A stretch of 64,000 nucleotides of DNA from Borborobacter arsenicus. GTDB taxonomy: Bacteria; Pseudomonadota; Alphaproteobacteria; Rhizobiales; Rhizobiaceae. The stretch is taken from positions 62,001 through 126,000 of the forward strand of contig NZ_RKST01000007.1 in assembly GCF_003934165.1 (NCBI RefSeq), given 5' to 3'. Numbering within the stretch: the first letter of the stretch is position 1; the number at the start of each line of letters is the position of its first letter. The position numbers were made by a program, and so were the translations under genes. Below, piece after piece: positions 1 to 8,337 of the stretch. The notes under the pieces were generated by a model. The model was given only the letters and a program-made list of their open reading frames with translations, had not been told where the DNA came from and ran no database searches.

Positions 1-1391
1 GCCAACACCTTTCGATTGCGGCCAATTCAGGCGAGGCTCTGCTGGGTATCCTCAACGCGATCCTCGACTATTCGAAGATCGAATCCGGCAATGTCATGCT
101 GGAAGAGGTCGATTTCGACATGGCGGCGCTGGTGGAAGGCGTCGTTGCCTTCATGCGGCCGATGGCAACCGAAAAGGGGCTCGATCTCGGCATGAAGATC
201 GACCCGACCCTCGCGCCGGCATTTTCAGCGGACGCAACCAAGATAAGGCAGGTGCTGTTCAACCTGGTGAGCAACGCGATCAAGTTCACCGAACGCGGCG
301 AGATATGCGTGGAGGTGTCGGTGCAGGGAGGCGGCAAGGGCAGGCAGCGTGTGAGCCTCAGCGTTTCCGATACCGGGATCGGCATTTCACCGGAGCATCA
401 TGAGCAGATATTCCAGGCTTTCACGCAGACTGACGCTTCGATCACGCGTCGTTTCGGCGGCACAGGGCTCGGCCTTACCATCAGCCGCGAACTGGCGCGC
501 CTCATGGGCGCCGATCTCAAGGTCGTTTCCGTGCCCGGCGCCGGAAGCACGTTCAGCTTCGAGCTGACGCTGAAAACGGTGCGCCGGCGAAAGCCGGTGG
601 AGGCACGCCGCTCTTATGCCCGTCTGCCTGTTTCGCCCCGCAACGTCCTCCTGGTTGAGGACGACGCCGCAACGCGGCTGGTGGCGGATACCGTCCTGTC
701 TCAGGCCGGCCACAGGGTGAAGGCGGTGAGTAGCGGCTTTGCGGCACTCGAGGCGCTTGGGGAGTTCAAGCCGGACATTCTGGTAATCGACATCAGCCTG
801 CCGGGCATTGACGGGCTCGAAACCATGAGGCGGGTAAGAAACGCACTCGGGACGCCGGGCCTGCCGGTCATTGCGATGTCGGCGCATGTCTTCACCTCGG
901 AGGTGGAGCGCTACCTCAACTCCGGTGTGGATGCATTCGTGGCAAAGCCCATCATCGACGACCACCTGCTCGAAGCGGTCGATGCGCTTTCCCGCCGCGT
1001 GTCCGACGATCGCTCCATCTTGCCCGCATTCGACGAGGCTGCCTGCAAGGCCGACATCGAAGCTCTTGGACCGCAGATGGTCGAGCGTCTTCGGGGGATT
1101 GCGCTGGACAGCCTGCCGCAGCGTTTCGAGGCAATGCACCAGGCGGTGGGGGAAAATGACCGCAAGGCTCTAAGGGATCTTGCGCACGCAACGAAAAGCT
1201 CTGCCGGATCGCTCGGTTTTCCAAGGCTGCTTGCCGCCGCAGCCTCGCTCGAAGCAGCAGCGGCGATGGCTGTGGGCCCGGAGCTGGAGCGTTTGATTGG
1301 CGAATGCGACGCGGCCTTTACCGCCGGCCTTTTCCAATTGGAGACCATGCTGTCGGCCGATCGAAACACTGAGAGGGCAGCGGCGGAATAG
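1..1391 (+). CDS. torS: TorS-type hybrid sensor histidine kinase, 3' part
   Basis: The reading frame is already open at base 3, so the sensor and membrane part lie outside the window. What remains starts just after the phospho-accepting His of the HisKA helix (ILDYSKIESG), then an HATPase with N-box NLVSNAIKF and G-boxes DTGIGIS and GGTGLGL. A receiver domain follows, with acidic pair VEDD and phospho-Asp codon at 789, and then a C-terminal Hpt domain (LAHATKSSAGSLG, His codon at 1185). HisKA-HATPase-REC-Hpt is the TorS/ArcB phosphorelay order. The convergent neighbour is very close to E. coli TorR, which points to TorS; the ligand-sensing part that would prove it is not visible. Confidence 0.85.
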   Translation, partial: QHLSIAANSGEALLGILNAILDYSKIESGNVMLEEVDFDMAALVEGVVAFMRPMATEKGLDLGMKIDPTLAPAFSADATKIRQVLFNLVSNAIKFTERGEICVEVSVQGGGKGRQRVSLSVSDTGIGISPEHHEQIFQAFTQTDASITRRFGGTGLGLTISRELARLMGADLKVVSVPGAGSTFSFELTLKTVRRRKPVEARRSYARLPVSPRNVLLVEDDAATRLVADTVLSQAGHRVKAVSSGFAALEALGEFKPDILVIDISLPGIDGLETMRRVRNALGTPGLPVIAMSAHVFTSEVERYLNSGVDAFVAKPIIDDHLLEAVDALSRRVSDDRSILPAFDEAACKADIEALGPQMVERLRGIALDSLPQRFEAMHQAVGENDRKALRDLAHATKSSAGSLGFPRLLAAAASLEAAAAMAVGPELERLIGECDAAFTAGLFQLETMLSADRNTERAAAE

Positions 1392-1415
1392 CGCTGTCTG
1401 CCTATCGCGATCTGG

Positions 1416-2150
1416 TCACCATTGTGGGTGGCGCTGGGCTGGTGGCGTCGCTTCGGGCGTGAAAAAATAGCCTTCCCCATGTGCAGTGACGATGATGCGC
1501 GGTGCACGCGGATTGTCCTTGAGCTTCTGTCTCAGCCGCCTGACCAGAACATCCACTGTCCGGTCGCTGGCGTCCCACTCGCGCCGCGATATCTCATGCA
1601 GCAGGCGTTCACGCGACAGGACTTGCCCCGGATTGGCCGTCAGCACAGCAAGCAGCTTGAATTCCGCCCCTGTCAGTTCGATGAAGGTTCCATCGGCGGC
1701 TTGAAGCGTGCGACGGGTGGTGTCCAGGGTCCAGCCGTAGAAGCTGCGCGTCGGCATGTCCGTGTTATGCTGCCGGCCCTTGCCGACCCGCCGCAGCAGG
1801 CCTTTGACCCGGGCCAAAAGTTCCCGGTGTTCGAACGGCTTGGTCACATAGTCGTCGGCGCCGATCTCCAGCCCCACGATACGGTCGACCGTATCGGATC
1901 GCCCGGTCACGAGAATGATGCCGGCATCCGACCGCTCGCGCTGTTCTCGCGTGAGCTTGAGCCCGTCTTCGCCCGGCAGGTTTATGTCGATCATCAGAAG
2001 ATCGGCTGGATGGCGCCCCACGATGCTGCGCATCTGCTCGCCATCGCCAGCCTCGCTGACCTTGTAGCCTTCAGCATGGAAGTATCCGGCAAGCTTCGCG
2101 CGCGTTACCGGATCGTCCTCCACGATCACGATGTGATGCTGGAGCCGCAT
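1416..2150 (-). CDS. torR: TorR-like OmpR-family response regulator
   Basis: A 244-aa regulator with an N-terminal receiver (acidic residues D12/D13, phospho-Asp D55 in MIDINLPGEDG, Lys in YVTKP) and a C-terminal winged helix ending near HGEGYFF. Stretches such as HHIVIVEDDPVT and GIILVTGRSD followed by DRIVGLE and GADDYVTKP match what I remember of E. coli TorR almost residue for residue. It converges on the hybrid kinase and diverges from the TmoX-type gene, so it probably receives phosphate from the kinase Hpt domain and acts on the divergent promoter. Inference: TMAO or a related amine oxide is the signal. Confidence 0.88.
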   Translation of the reverse strand: MRLQHHIVIVEDDPVTRAKLAGYFHAEGYKVSEAGDGEQMRSIVGRHPADLLMIDINLPGEDGLKLTREQRERSDAGIILVTGRSDTVDRIVGLEIGADDYVTKPFEHRELLARVKGLLRRVGKGRQHNTDMPTRSFYGWTLDTTRRTLQAADGTFIELTGAEFKLLAVLTANPGQVLSRERLLHEISRREWDASDRTVDVLVRRLRQKLKDNPRAPRIIVTAHGEGYFFTPEATPPAQRHPQW

Positions 2151-2171
2151 TACAGTACTCCTCCCGCAGCC

Positions 2172-2234
2172 CGGTTAACATCTTTTCACATTAGAAGCTA
2201 TGACTTTTACACGGCACACGACACCGGTTCACTT
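2172..2234 (+). promoter_or_regulatory. candidate tor boxes between torR and tmoX
   Basis: Two decamers stand head to tail with no gap: CGGTTAACAT (2172-2181) and CTTTTCACAT (2182-2191). A third, CGGTTCACTT, is at 2225-2234. Against the E. coli TorR box CTGTTCATAT they match at 7, 8 and 7 of 10 positions. TorR boxes in E. coli are direct decamer repeats upstream of torC, and here they sit in the 179-bp gap between the divergent torR-like gene and the importer. Inferred from motif and position only. Confidence 0.45.
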
Positions 2235-2329
2235 CTCACCGCTATTCTTGTTGGCCGGGGCGGTCTGAAAACAATCAGACAAGGACTTTCCGCTCGTCAG
2301 GGAACGACGAAGGCAAAAAGGGAGAAGAG

Positions 2330-3283
2330 ATGAGAAAGCTTACGATATCCGCAAGTGTAGCCGCCATCATGGCGTTTACCGCAGGCACGGCCTTTGCCCA
2401 GGATTCCACGGACGTCATCAAGATACCCACGCATAACTGGTCGAGCCAGATCGTCGGCGCGCATATCGTGGGCAAGCTGCTCGAAAAGGCCGGCGCGAAA
2501 GTCGAATATGTCTCGTCGGATAGCCAGGTCGTCTATACCGCGCTGTGTGAAGGCGACGTCCATCTCGTGCATGAGGTCTGGGAAGGCGCCTTCGGCGTCG
2601 CGTTCGAAAAAGTCGTGAGCGACGGTTGCGTCGTCGATGCGGCCACCCATGACGCGAAGACCCGCGAGGAATGGTGGTATCCGAAATATGTCGAGGAAAT
2701 CTGCCCGGGGCTGCCGTCCTGGGAGGCGCTTAACCAGTGCGCCGACAAGTTCTCGACCGCCGAAACAGCACCCAGGGGCCGCTTCCTCGGCGGACCGGTC
2801 GACTGGCTCAAGCATGACGCGGAGCGCGTCGAAGCACTTGGCATGAATTTCGAGGTGGTCAATGCCGGGTCGGCTGCCGCACTCTGGGCGGAACTTGCCT
2901 CAGCTGAGAAGCGCAAGGAGCCTATCGTCCTGTTCAACTGGACGCCGAACTTCATTGAAGCGCTCTATGAAGGTGCCTTCGTCGAGTTCCCCGAATTCGA
3001 TCCGAAGTGCAAGGACGATGCTTCCTGGGGTGCCAACAAGGACCTCACCTATGACTGCGGCAATCCGAAGGATGGTTACCTGAAGATCGGGGCCTGGAAG
3101 GAGTTCCCGAACAAGTGGCCGAAGGCCTATGCCATCCTACAGAAGATCAACTTCACCAATATGGATGTCGCCGTCCAGGCCAAGCTTGCCGACATCGACA
3201 ATATGGAGCCGGAGCAGGCCGCCGACAAATGGCTTGCCGACAATGAGGCCCGCTGGAAGGAATGGCTGAACTCGGCCAGCTGA
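2330..3283 (+). CDS. tmoX: TmoX-like substrate-binding protein (TMAO/betaine ABC importer)
   Basis: A 317-aa periplasmic binding protein of the OpuAC/ProX type. A Sec signal peptide (ISASVAAIMAFTAGTAFA, then QD) covers about residues 1-24. The mature chain has many aromatic residues suited to a cation-pi cage (NWSSQ, EVWEGAF, REEWWYPKY, NWTPNF) and several Cys. GGAG lies just before the ATG. It opens an operon with an ATPase and a double-length permease. The neighbouring TorS/TorR pair favours trimethylamine N-oxide (TmoX) over choline or betaine, but the ligand cannot be read from sequence alone. Confidence 0.78.
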   Translation: MRKLTISASVAAIMAFTAGTAFAQDSTDVIKIPTHNWSSQIVGAHIVGKLLEKAGAKVEYVSSDSQVVYTALCEGDVHLVHEVWEGAFGVAFEKVVSDGCVVDAATHDAKTREEWWYPKYVEEICPGLPSWEALNQCADKFSTAETAPRGRFLGGPVDWLKHDAERVEALGMNFEVVNAGSAAALWAELASAEKRKEPIVLFNWTPNFIEALYEGAFVEFPEFDPKCKDDASWGANKDLTYDCGNPKDGYLKIGAWKEFPNKWPKAYAILQKINFTNMDVAVQAKLADIDNMEPEQAADKWLADNEARWKEWLNSAS

Positions 3284-3314
3284 TCCGGCAGCTGAAGCAA
3301 TCGCCCGACTGATC

Positions 3315-3343
3315 GGCAGTGCCTGCCCCGCGCAGGCGCTGCC
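3315..3343 (+). promoter_or_regulatory. intercistronic hairpin after tmoX
   Basis: A 12-bp stem (3315-3326 with 3332-3343, one G-U pair) and a 5-nt loop, 31 bases after the tmoX stop and before the ATPase gene. No T-run follows, so it looks more like an mRNA-stabilising or processing hairpin than a full terminator. It would allow more binding protein than ATPase/permease to be made. Confidence 0.55.
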
Positions 3344-3388
3344 CATCGAGCGCACACATATGGCGATCCCAACGGCAAAGGGAACCTT

Positions 3389-4417
3389 ATGAACGAACCC
3401 AAGATCGCATGCCGGAACCTCTGGAAACTCTATGGTGCCGATCCGGAGGGATTTCTGCGGCGTCACGGTGGCAAGCCGGCGATCGAGGCCATTCGTGCCG
3501 AGGGTTACATTCCCGCGGTGCGCGACGTCTCCTTCGACGTCATGCCTGGCGAGATCCTGGTCGTCATGGGATTGTCCGGTTCCGGCAAATCGACCTTGCT
3601 GCGGTGCCTTTCCCGCCTCATCGAACCGACCGCCGGCGAGGTCATGTTCGAGGGCCGCAACATGCTGGCAGCCACCGAAAGCGAACTGATCGAATTGCGT
3701 CGGCACAAGATGGGCATGGTCTTCCAGAATTTCGCCCTGTTGCCGCATCGCACGGTTCTGGACAATGTCGCCTTTCCCCTGCAAGTACGGGGAACCAGCC
3801 GGCAGGAGCGGGAGAGCCGCGCACGCGAGGTGATCGAGCTGGTAGGATTGAAGGGGCGCGAAGCCTACTATCCGCGCGAGCTTTCCGGTGGGCAGCAGCA
3901 ACGCGTCGGCATTGCCCGCTCGCTCGCTGTCGGGCCGGAGCTGTGGTTCCTCGACGAACCCTTTTCGGCGCTTGATCCATTGATCCGAAAGGAAATGCAG
4001 GACGAGTTCCTGCGCCTGCAGAAAGTCCTCAACAAGACGATCGTCTTCATCACGCATGATTTCGACGAGGCCATTCGCGTCGCCGACCGGATCGCCATCA
4101 TGAGGGACGGTGCCGTCGAGCAGCTCGGCACGGCCGAGGAACTGGTCACCCGGCCAGCCACGCCCTACGTCGCCAAATTCACGCAAAACATCCCGAGGGA
4201 TCGGCTCTTGTCGGTGCGCAGCGCGATGGTGCCGGCCGCACCCCGCAAGGCAGCGAAGAACGCTATTTGCGTCGATGACCTGCTGGCCAGCGTGGCGCGC
4301 CAGGTGGTGACCAGCGAAAGCCCCGTCGATGTCGTGGACGGCGAGGGCATGTTGGTGGGCACGCTGGATCGCGCAGCTTATATCGACACCCTTTACGAGC
4401 AGGAGCCGACGCGATGA
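3389..4417 (+). CDS. tmoW: TmoW-like ABC transporter ATPase
   Basis: A 342-aa ProV/OpuAA-type ATPase. It has the N-terminal extension typical of betaine ATPases (LWKLYGADPEGFLRR), Walker A GLSGSGKST (61-69), Q-loop MVFQNFALLPHRT, signature LSGGQQQRVGIARSLA, Walker B LWFLDEPFSALDP and H-loop FITHDFDEA. About residues 270-342 form a short CBS-like tail, which in relatives senses ionic strength or nucleotide. The gene overlaps the permease start by 4 bases (ATGA), so the two are translationally coupled. It energises uptake of the ligand bound by the preceding binding protein. Confidence 0.8.
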   Translation: MNEPKIACRNLWKLYGADPEGFLRRHGGKPAIEAIRAEGYIPAVRDVSFDVMPGEILVVMGLSGSGKSTLLRCLSRLIEPTAGEVMFEGRNMLAATESELIELRRHKMGMVFQNFALLPHRTVLDNVAFPLQVRGTSRQERESRAREVIELVGLKGREAYYPRELSGGQQQRVGIARSLAVGPELWFLDEPFSALDPLIRKEMQDEFLRLQKVLNKTIVFITHDFDEAIRVADRIAIMRDGAVEQLGTAEELVTRPATPYVAKFTQNIPRDRLLSVRSAMVPAAPRKAAKNAICVDDLLASVARQVVTSESPVDVVDGEGMLVGTLDRAAYIDTLYEQEPTR

Positions 4418-6402
4418 GCGCGGTGGCTCTCGACAGGCCTGTGAAGGTTGACGAGGCGACGATATTGGGCAAGGCGACCAGGCCGGCTCTGGTGATATTG
4501 CCCTTCCTAATCCTGTTCTTGGCTGCTCCCTCGCTTCCGGGTTGGATGACAACGGTGCCGAAGGCATGGGCGATCCCGTTCATCGACTGGACGAACACGC
4601 TTATCGACCATCTGCGCGAAGATATGATGTTCGGCCTCTTCTCGTTCCGGGACCTGACCCGATGGGTCGCCGACCTCATCACCTGGCCGCTGGCACTGGT
4701 CGAAGGCCTGCTCGTATCAGGTTTCCCGGATGTGGGCGTGCCCGCGATGCCATGGGTGATGACGGCCGGCTTGTTCGGCGTTTTGGGCTGGTTCCTGCGT
4801 GACTGGCGCCTCGGCGCGCTGGCGGCGGCGGGCGTTGCCTATATGGCGGTCTTCGGCAAATGGGAATTGTCGATGATCACTCTGTCCGTCGTGCTGGTCG
4901 CCGCACCGATCGCCGGCATGATCGGATTTCTGGCCGGCATCCTGGCTGTCAAGAAGCCCTGGTTCGAGGCGGCTATCGTGCCGATCCTCAATGTGTTGCA
5001 ATCGCTGCCGCATTTCTCCTACCTGATCCCGATCGCCGTCTTCATCGGCGTTGGCCACAAAGCGGGTGCCATCGCCACCGTCATCTTCGCCATCCCGCCG
5101 ATGGCACGGTTGACGATCCTTGGCCTCAAGGGCGTGGCGGAAGAAATCCGTGAGGCTGGCCGGATGGCCGGCTGCACCCGCTTCCAGATGCTGTGGATGG
5201 TGGAAGTGCCGGCCGCCCGCCAGGCGCTGCTGGTCGGCGTCAACCAGGTCATCATGCAATGTTTGGCCATGGTCGTCATCGCATCATTCGTGGGCGCGCG
5301 CGGGCTCGGGCACGATCTGCTGTTCAGGCTGCAATCGCTCAAGATCGGCCAGGCCCTGGAAAGCGGTGTCGCCATCGTGCTGATGGCAATCGTACTCGAC
5401 CAGTTGAGCCGCGCTGCCGCCGAAAAGCAGCCCAGCCATGCCAAAACGAGCGGCATCTGGATTGCACGTTTCCCGTTCCTGTCGGCAGGGATCGCCGTCG
5501 TCGGTATCTCGCTGTTCCTGGCCGCAATTACGCCCTATGCAAGCGTGTGGCCGGCCGAGCTCACCTTGAGCACGGCGCCCTTGTGGGACGGGCTGGTCGA
5601 CTGGGTCATGCTCTATTTCTTCGACCCGCTGCAATATTTCCGCGACGCCATGCTGCTCTACGTATTGATCCCGGTGCGCAGCCTGTTCCAGCAGATCCCG
5701 TGGACGGCCATGCTGGCGCTCGTTGCAATGGCGGGCTGGATGCTCGGCGGCCTGCGCCTTGCGGCAATCGTCTCCGGCTTCGTGCTGTTCATCGCCTTTG
5801 CGGGCTTTTGGGAACGGTCGCTGATCACCGCCTATATGGTCGCCGTCGCCGTGGTGCTGTGCATCCTGATCGGGCTGCCGATCGGCATCTGGGCTTCGAA
5901 GACCGAGCGCCGGGCCGAAATGGCGAAGCTGTGGTGCGACACGTTCCAGACCTTCCCTTCCTTCATCTACCTGATCCCGGTGATCATGCTGTTCAAGGTC
6001 GGCGATGTCGCTGCGATTGCCGCAATCATCATCTACGCGATGATCCCGATCATCCGCTATACGGTGTTCGGCCTGCGCAACGTGCCGCAGCACATTGTCG
6101 AGGCCGGCATAACGTCCGGCTGCACAAAGCGGCAATTGCTGTGGAACATCCGCATGCCGCTGGCCTTTCCGGAGATCATGCTCGGCATCAACCAGACCAT
6201 CATGTTCGCCCTGTTCATGGTTATCATCGCAGCCTTCATCGGCACCAAGGACATCGGCCAGGAGATTTTCCGGGCCCTGACCTTCAACGATGCCGGCAAG
6301 GGCCTGGTTCTCGGCCTGTGCGTAGCATTCATGGGGCTCACCGCCGACAAGCTCATCACCGCATGGTCGGCAGAGCGGAAGAGCAGGCTGGGTCTGGCAT
6401 AG
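4414..6402 (+). CDS. tmoV: TmoV-like fused ABC permease (two permease units)
   Basis: A 662-aa inner-membrane protein carrying two BPD_transp_1 units in tandem. The first has its cytoplasmic EAA loop at EAGRMAGCTRFQMLWMVEVP followed by IASFVGARGLGHDL; the second at EAGITSGCTKRQLLW followed by IAAFIGTKDIGQEI. Betaine permeases are usually about 280-350 aa and work as homodimers, so this protein supplies both halves. A roughly 660-aa fused permease is what I know from TmoV-type TMAO transporters, and this supports the TMAO assignment. No TMAO demethylase or TMA monooxygenase gene is nearby. Confidence 0.8.
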   Translation: MSAVALDRPVKVDEATILGKATRPALVILPFLILFLAAPSLPGWMTTVPKAWAIPFIDWTNTLIDHLREDMMFGLFSFRDLTRWVADLITWPLALVEGLLVSGFPDVGVPAMPWVMTAGLFGVLGWFLRDWRLGALAAAGVAYMAVFGKWELSMITLSVVLVAAPIAGMIGFLAGILAVKKPWFEAAIVPILNVLQSLPHFSYLIPIAVFIGVGHKAGAIATVIFAIPPMARLTILGLKGVAEEIREAGRMAGCTRFQMLWMVEVPAARQALLVGVNQVIMQCLAMVVIASFVGARGLGHDLLFRLQSLKIGQALESGVAIVLMAIVLDQLSRAAAEKQPSHAKTSGIWIARFPFLSAGIAVVGISLFLAAITPYASVWPAELTLSTAPLWDGLVDWVMLYFFDPLQYFRDAMLLYVLIPVRSLFQQIPWTAMLALVAMAGWMLGGLRLAAIVSGFVLFIAFAGFWERSLITAYMVAVAVVLCILIGLPIGIWASKTERRAEMAKLWCDTFQTFPSFIYLIPVIMLFKVGDVAAIAAIIIYAMIPIIRYTVFGLRNVPQHIVEAGITSGCTKRQLLWNIRMPLAFPEIMLGINQTIMFALFMVIIAAFIGTKDIGQEIFRALTFNDAGKGLVLGLCVAFMGLTADKLITAWSAERKSRLGLA

Positions 6403-6439
6403 AGCCGCCCGGTATCCTCTGGCGGTGAGGTGGCCGTGC

Positions 6440-7330
6440 CTATGGCTCGGCGTATTGCAGAACCGTCTCGGTGAAATTGTGCAGAATCTTCGATGGGTTG
6501 CGCTTGTGCCAGGCAGCCACCGTGACGATGCATTCCTCGACGCCTTCGATCGGTTTGACGATGACGCCTCTCGGATACATGCTGTGAGGACGCTCAGGAT
6601 AGATGGTGATCCCGAGATTGGCCGCGACGAAGCCGAAAATTGCGTCGCTGTTGAACGGCTCATGAATCGTCTTGGGCAGGAAGCCGTTTCGCAGGCAGAC
6701 TTTCTCGACAATGTCACGGAACGGGCGCCATTTGGACATGGCTCCGAACACGAAAGGTTCGTTGGCGACGCTTCGCAGGTCGATTACGGCACGGTTTGAA
6801 AGCGGGTGTGTTTCCGGCAGGACGGCCATGAGCCTGTTGCGGCTGACCGGTATGGTGGATATCTCCGGATTGTCAAATGGGCCGATCAGGAAACCGACGT
6901 CGATTTCGCGGTCGAGCAGCGCGCCCCGCTGCTGTTCGGACCACATATGGCTGAGCTTGACATCGATGTTTTCGAACTTGGCCTTGAAGGCTCGCAATAT
7001 GCGTGGCAGCGGGCCGCTAATGGCGAAATCCATATAGGCCAGGCTGAGATTGCCGCTGAGGCCGAGTGCGGTTTGACGCGTCAGATGCAAGGCTTGCTCG
7101 GCCTGGCCGATTGTGGCCAGACACTGCTCGAGAAATACCTCGCCTGCAGGGGTCAGGGCGATCTTGCGGGTGGAACGGACCAGCAGCGGATGGCCGACCT
7201 CCTGTTCGATGAACGTCGTCAGCCGACTGAGCTGCGGCTGGGCCATGTTCAGCTTCTCTGCCGCCTGGCCGAAATGCAGCGTGCGCGCCAAGGTTGCGAA
7301 GATACGGAAATGCTTCAGTTCCAGGTTCAT
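6440..7330 (-). CDS. LysR-family transcriptional regulator
   Basis: A 296-aa LTTR: N-terminal winged helix (LKHFRIFATLARTLHFGQAAEKL, quoted in parts: LKHFRIFATLARTLHF and GQAAEKLNMAQPQLSRL) and a periplasmic-binding-like effector domain from about residue 90. It is divergent from the amidohydrolase/hydantoinase operon across a 274-bp AT-rich gap containing a perfect inverted repeat, so it most likely activates that operon in response to a pathway compound. It converges on the tmoV gene and has no obvious link to it. The ATG is preceded only by a weakly placed GAGGGG. Confidence 0.85.
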   Translation of the reverse strand: MNLELKHFRIFATLARTLHFGQAAEKLNMAQPQLSRLTTFIEQEVGHPLLVRSTRKIALTPAGEVFLEQCLATIGQAEQALHLTRQTALGLSGNLSLAYMDFAISGPLPRILRAFKAKFENIDVKLSHMWSEQQRGALLDREIDVGFLIGPFDNPEISTIPVSRNRLMAVLPETHPLSNRAVIDLRSVANEPFVFGAMSKWRPFRDIVEKVCLRNGFLPKTIHEPFNSDAIFGFVAANLGITIYPERPHSMYPRGVIVKPIEGVEECIVTVAAWHKRNPSKILHNFTETVLQYAEP

Positions 7331-7510
7331 GCTGCCGTGGACCCCTCATGGTCTTTCTCGCGATGCCGTCTCCTCCGAGATCAGTCTAGGCCCAACAAAG
7401 CCAATTCATGACGTCAGAGTTATGGACATATGAAATCTGCGTGATTTCCCTGACGGAAGCAAGGTGGTCTAATCAGAATAGATGATGAGTATGTGAATAA
7501 CTTCTCAGGT

Positions 7511-7536
7511 GATATTTCGAAATGACCCGAAATATC
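7511..7536 (+). promoter_or_regulatory. perfect palindrome, probable LysR operator
   Basis: GATATTTCG at 7511-7519 and its exact reverse complement CGAAATATC at 7528-7536, separated by 8 bases. It contains the T-N11-A geometry of LysR sites and lies between the divergent LysR gene and the hydrolase operon. A TATAAA hexamer at 7560-7565 downstream would place the palindrome around -50, where LysR activators usually bind. The gap is clearly AT-rich compared with its neighbours. Confidence 0.55.
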
Positions 7537-7604
7537 AGAAAATATAACTGTGAAGTAACTATAAATTTTAACATATCTACTGAAAGTCATCCAAGGGTTT
7601 CAAC

Positions 7605-8264
7605 GTGAAGGCAGAAATCATGGGAAAAATGGAAGACTTCGAACTCTACTCCGTGGGTGGATACGGATATCGAAAGATCGGGTTCGGCAAGAAGATCGGC
7701 ATCGTCTCGATCGATTTCATGAACGGGGTTACCAACCCGAGCGAACGCATGGGTCGTAGCCCGATGGCACAGGCGGCAGTGGAGCACACCGCGATCCTGC
7801 TCGATGCCGCTCGCAAGAACAATATCCCGATCGTCCATTGCAACACGGCATTCCAGGCGGATCTGAGCGATATGCCGCCATGGAAGATCGAATGCATGCG
7901 CGAATGGATCATCGGTTCTTCGGTGGTCGATATCGACAAGCGGCTCTGGCGCGAGGGTGACGTTTTGGTCTGCAAGAAGACGCCGTCGATCTTCTTCGGG
8001 ACCCATTGCGCCTCAGTCCTCAACATGCATGGGGTGGATACGGTCATCATAACCGGTGCCAATACCAGCGGCTGCATTCGGGCCTCTTCGATCGAAAGCT
8101 TTGCGCTTGGCTATCGGACCATCGTTCCTCACCAATGCGTCTTTGATCAAGGCTCGGCTGCCCATGTCCAGAATCTTAAGGACATAGGCATGCGTTATGT
8201 CGATGTGGAGGAATTCGACTTCGTGCTCGAAAAGGTGAAGAGCGCCGTGCCGGCCGCCGCGTGA
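7605..8264 (+). CDS. Isochorismatase-fold amidohydrolase, N-carbamoylsarcosine amidase-like
   Basis: A 219-aa cysteine hydrolase. The family triad is visible: D37 (SIDFMNG), K125 (CKKTPSIFFGT) and C157 in NTSGCIRAS, with the cis-peptide region before it. This TSGC(I/V)RA form is the N-carbamoylsarcosine amidohydrolase/maleamate amidohydrolase branch, not the pyrazinamidase branch. The start is GTG with AAGGG 9 bases upstream; an ATG at 7620 is a possible alternative. It is the first gene of an operon with HyuA and HyuB, which fits hydrolysis of the N-carbamoyl product of a hydantoinase to amino acid, CO2 and ammonia. The exact substrate is inferred. Confidence 0.75.
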   Translation: MKAEIMGKMEDFELYSVGGYGYRKIGFGKKIGIVSIDFMNGVTNPSERMGRSPMAQAAVEHTAILLDAARKNNIPIVHCNTAFQADLSDMPPWKIECMREWIIGSSVVDIDKRLWREGDVLVCKKTPSIFFGTHCASVLNMHGVDTVIITGANTSGCIRASSIESFALGYRTIVPHQCVFDQGSAAHVQNLKDIGMRYVDVEEFDFVLEKVKSAVPAAA

Positions 8265-8337
8265 TTGGCCACCGCGACACCCGGCTGCATCGCTGGGTGT
8301 CGCACACGCAATTGAATTCATTGGGAGGAATTTCATT

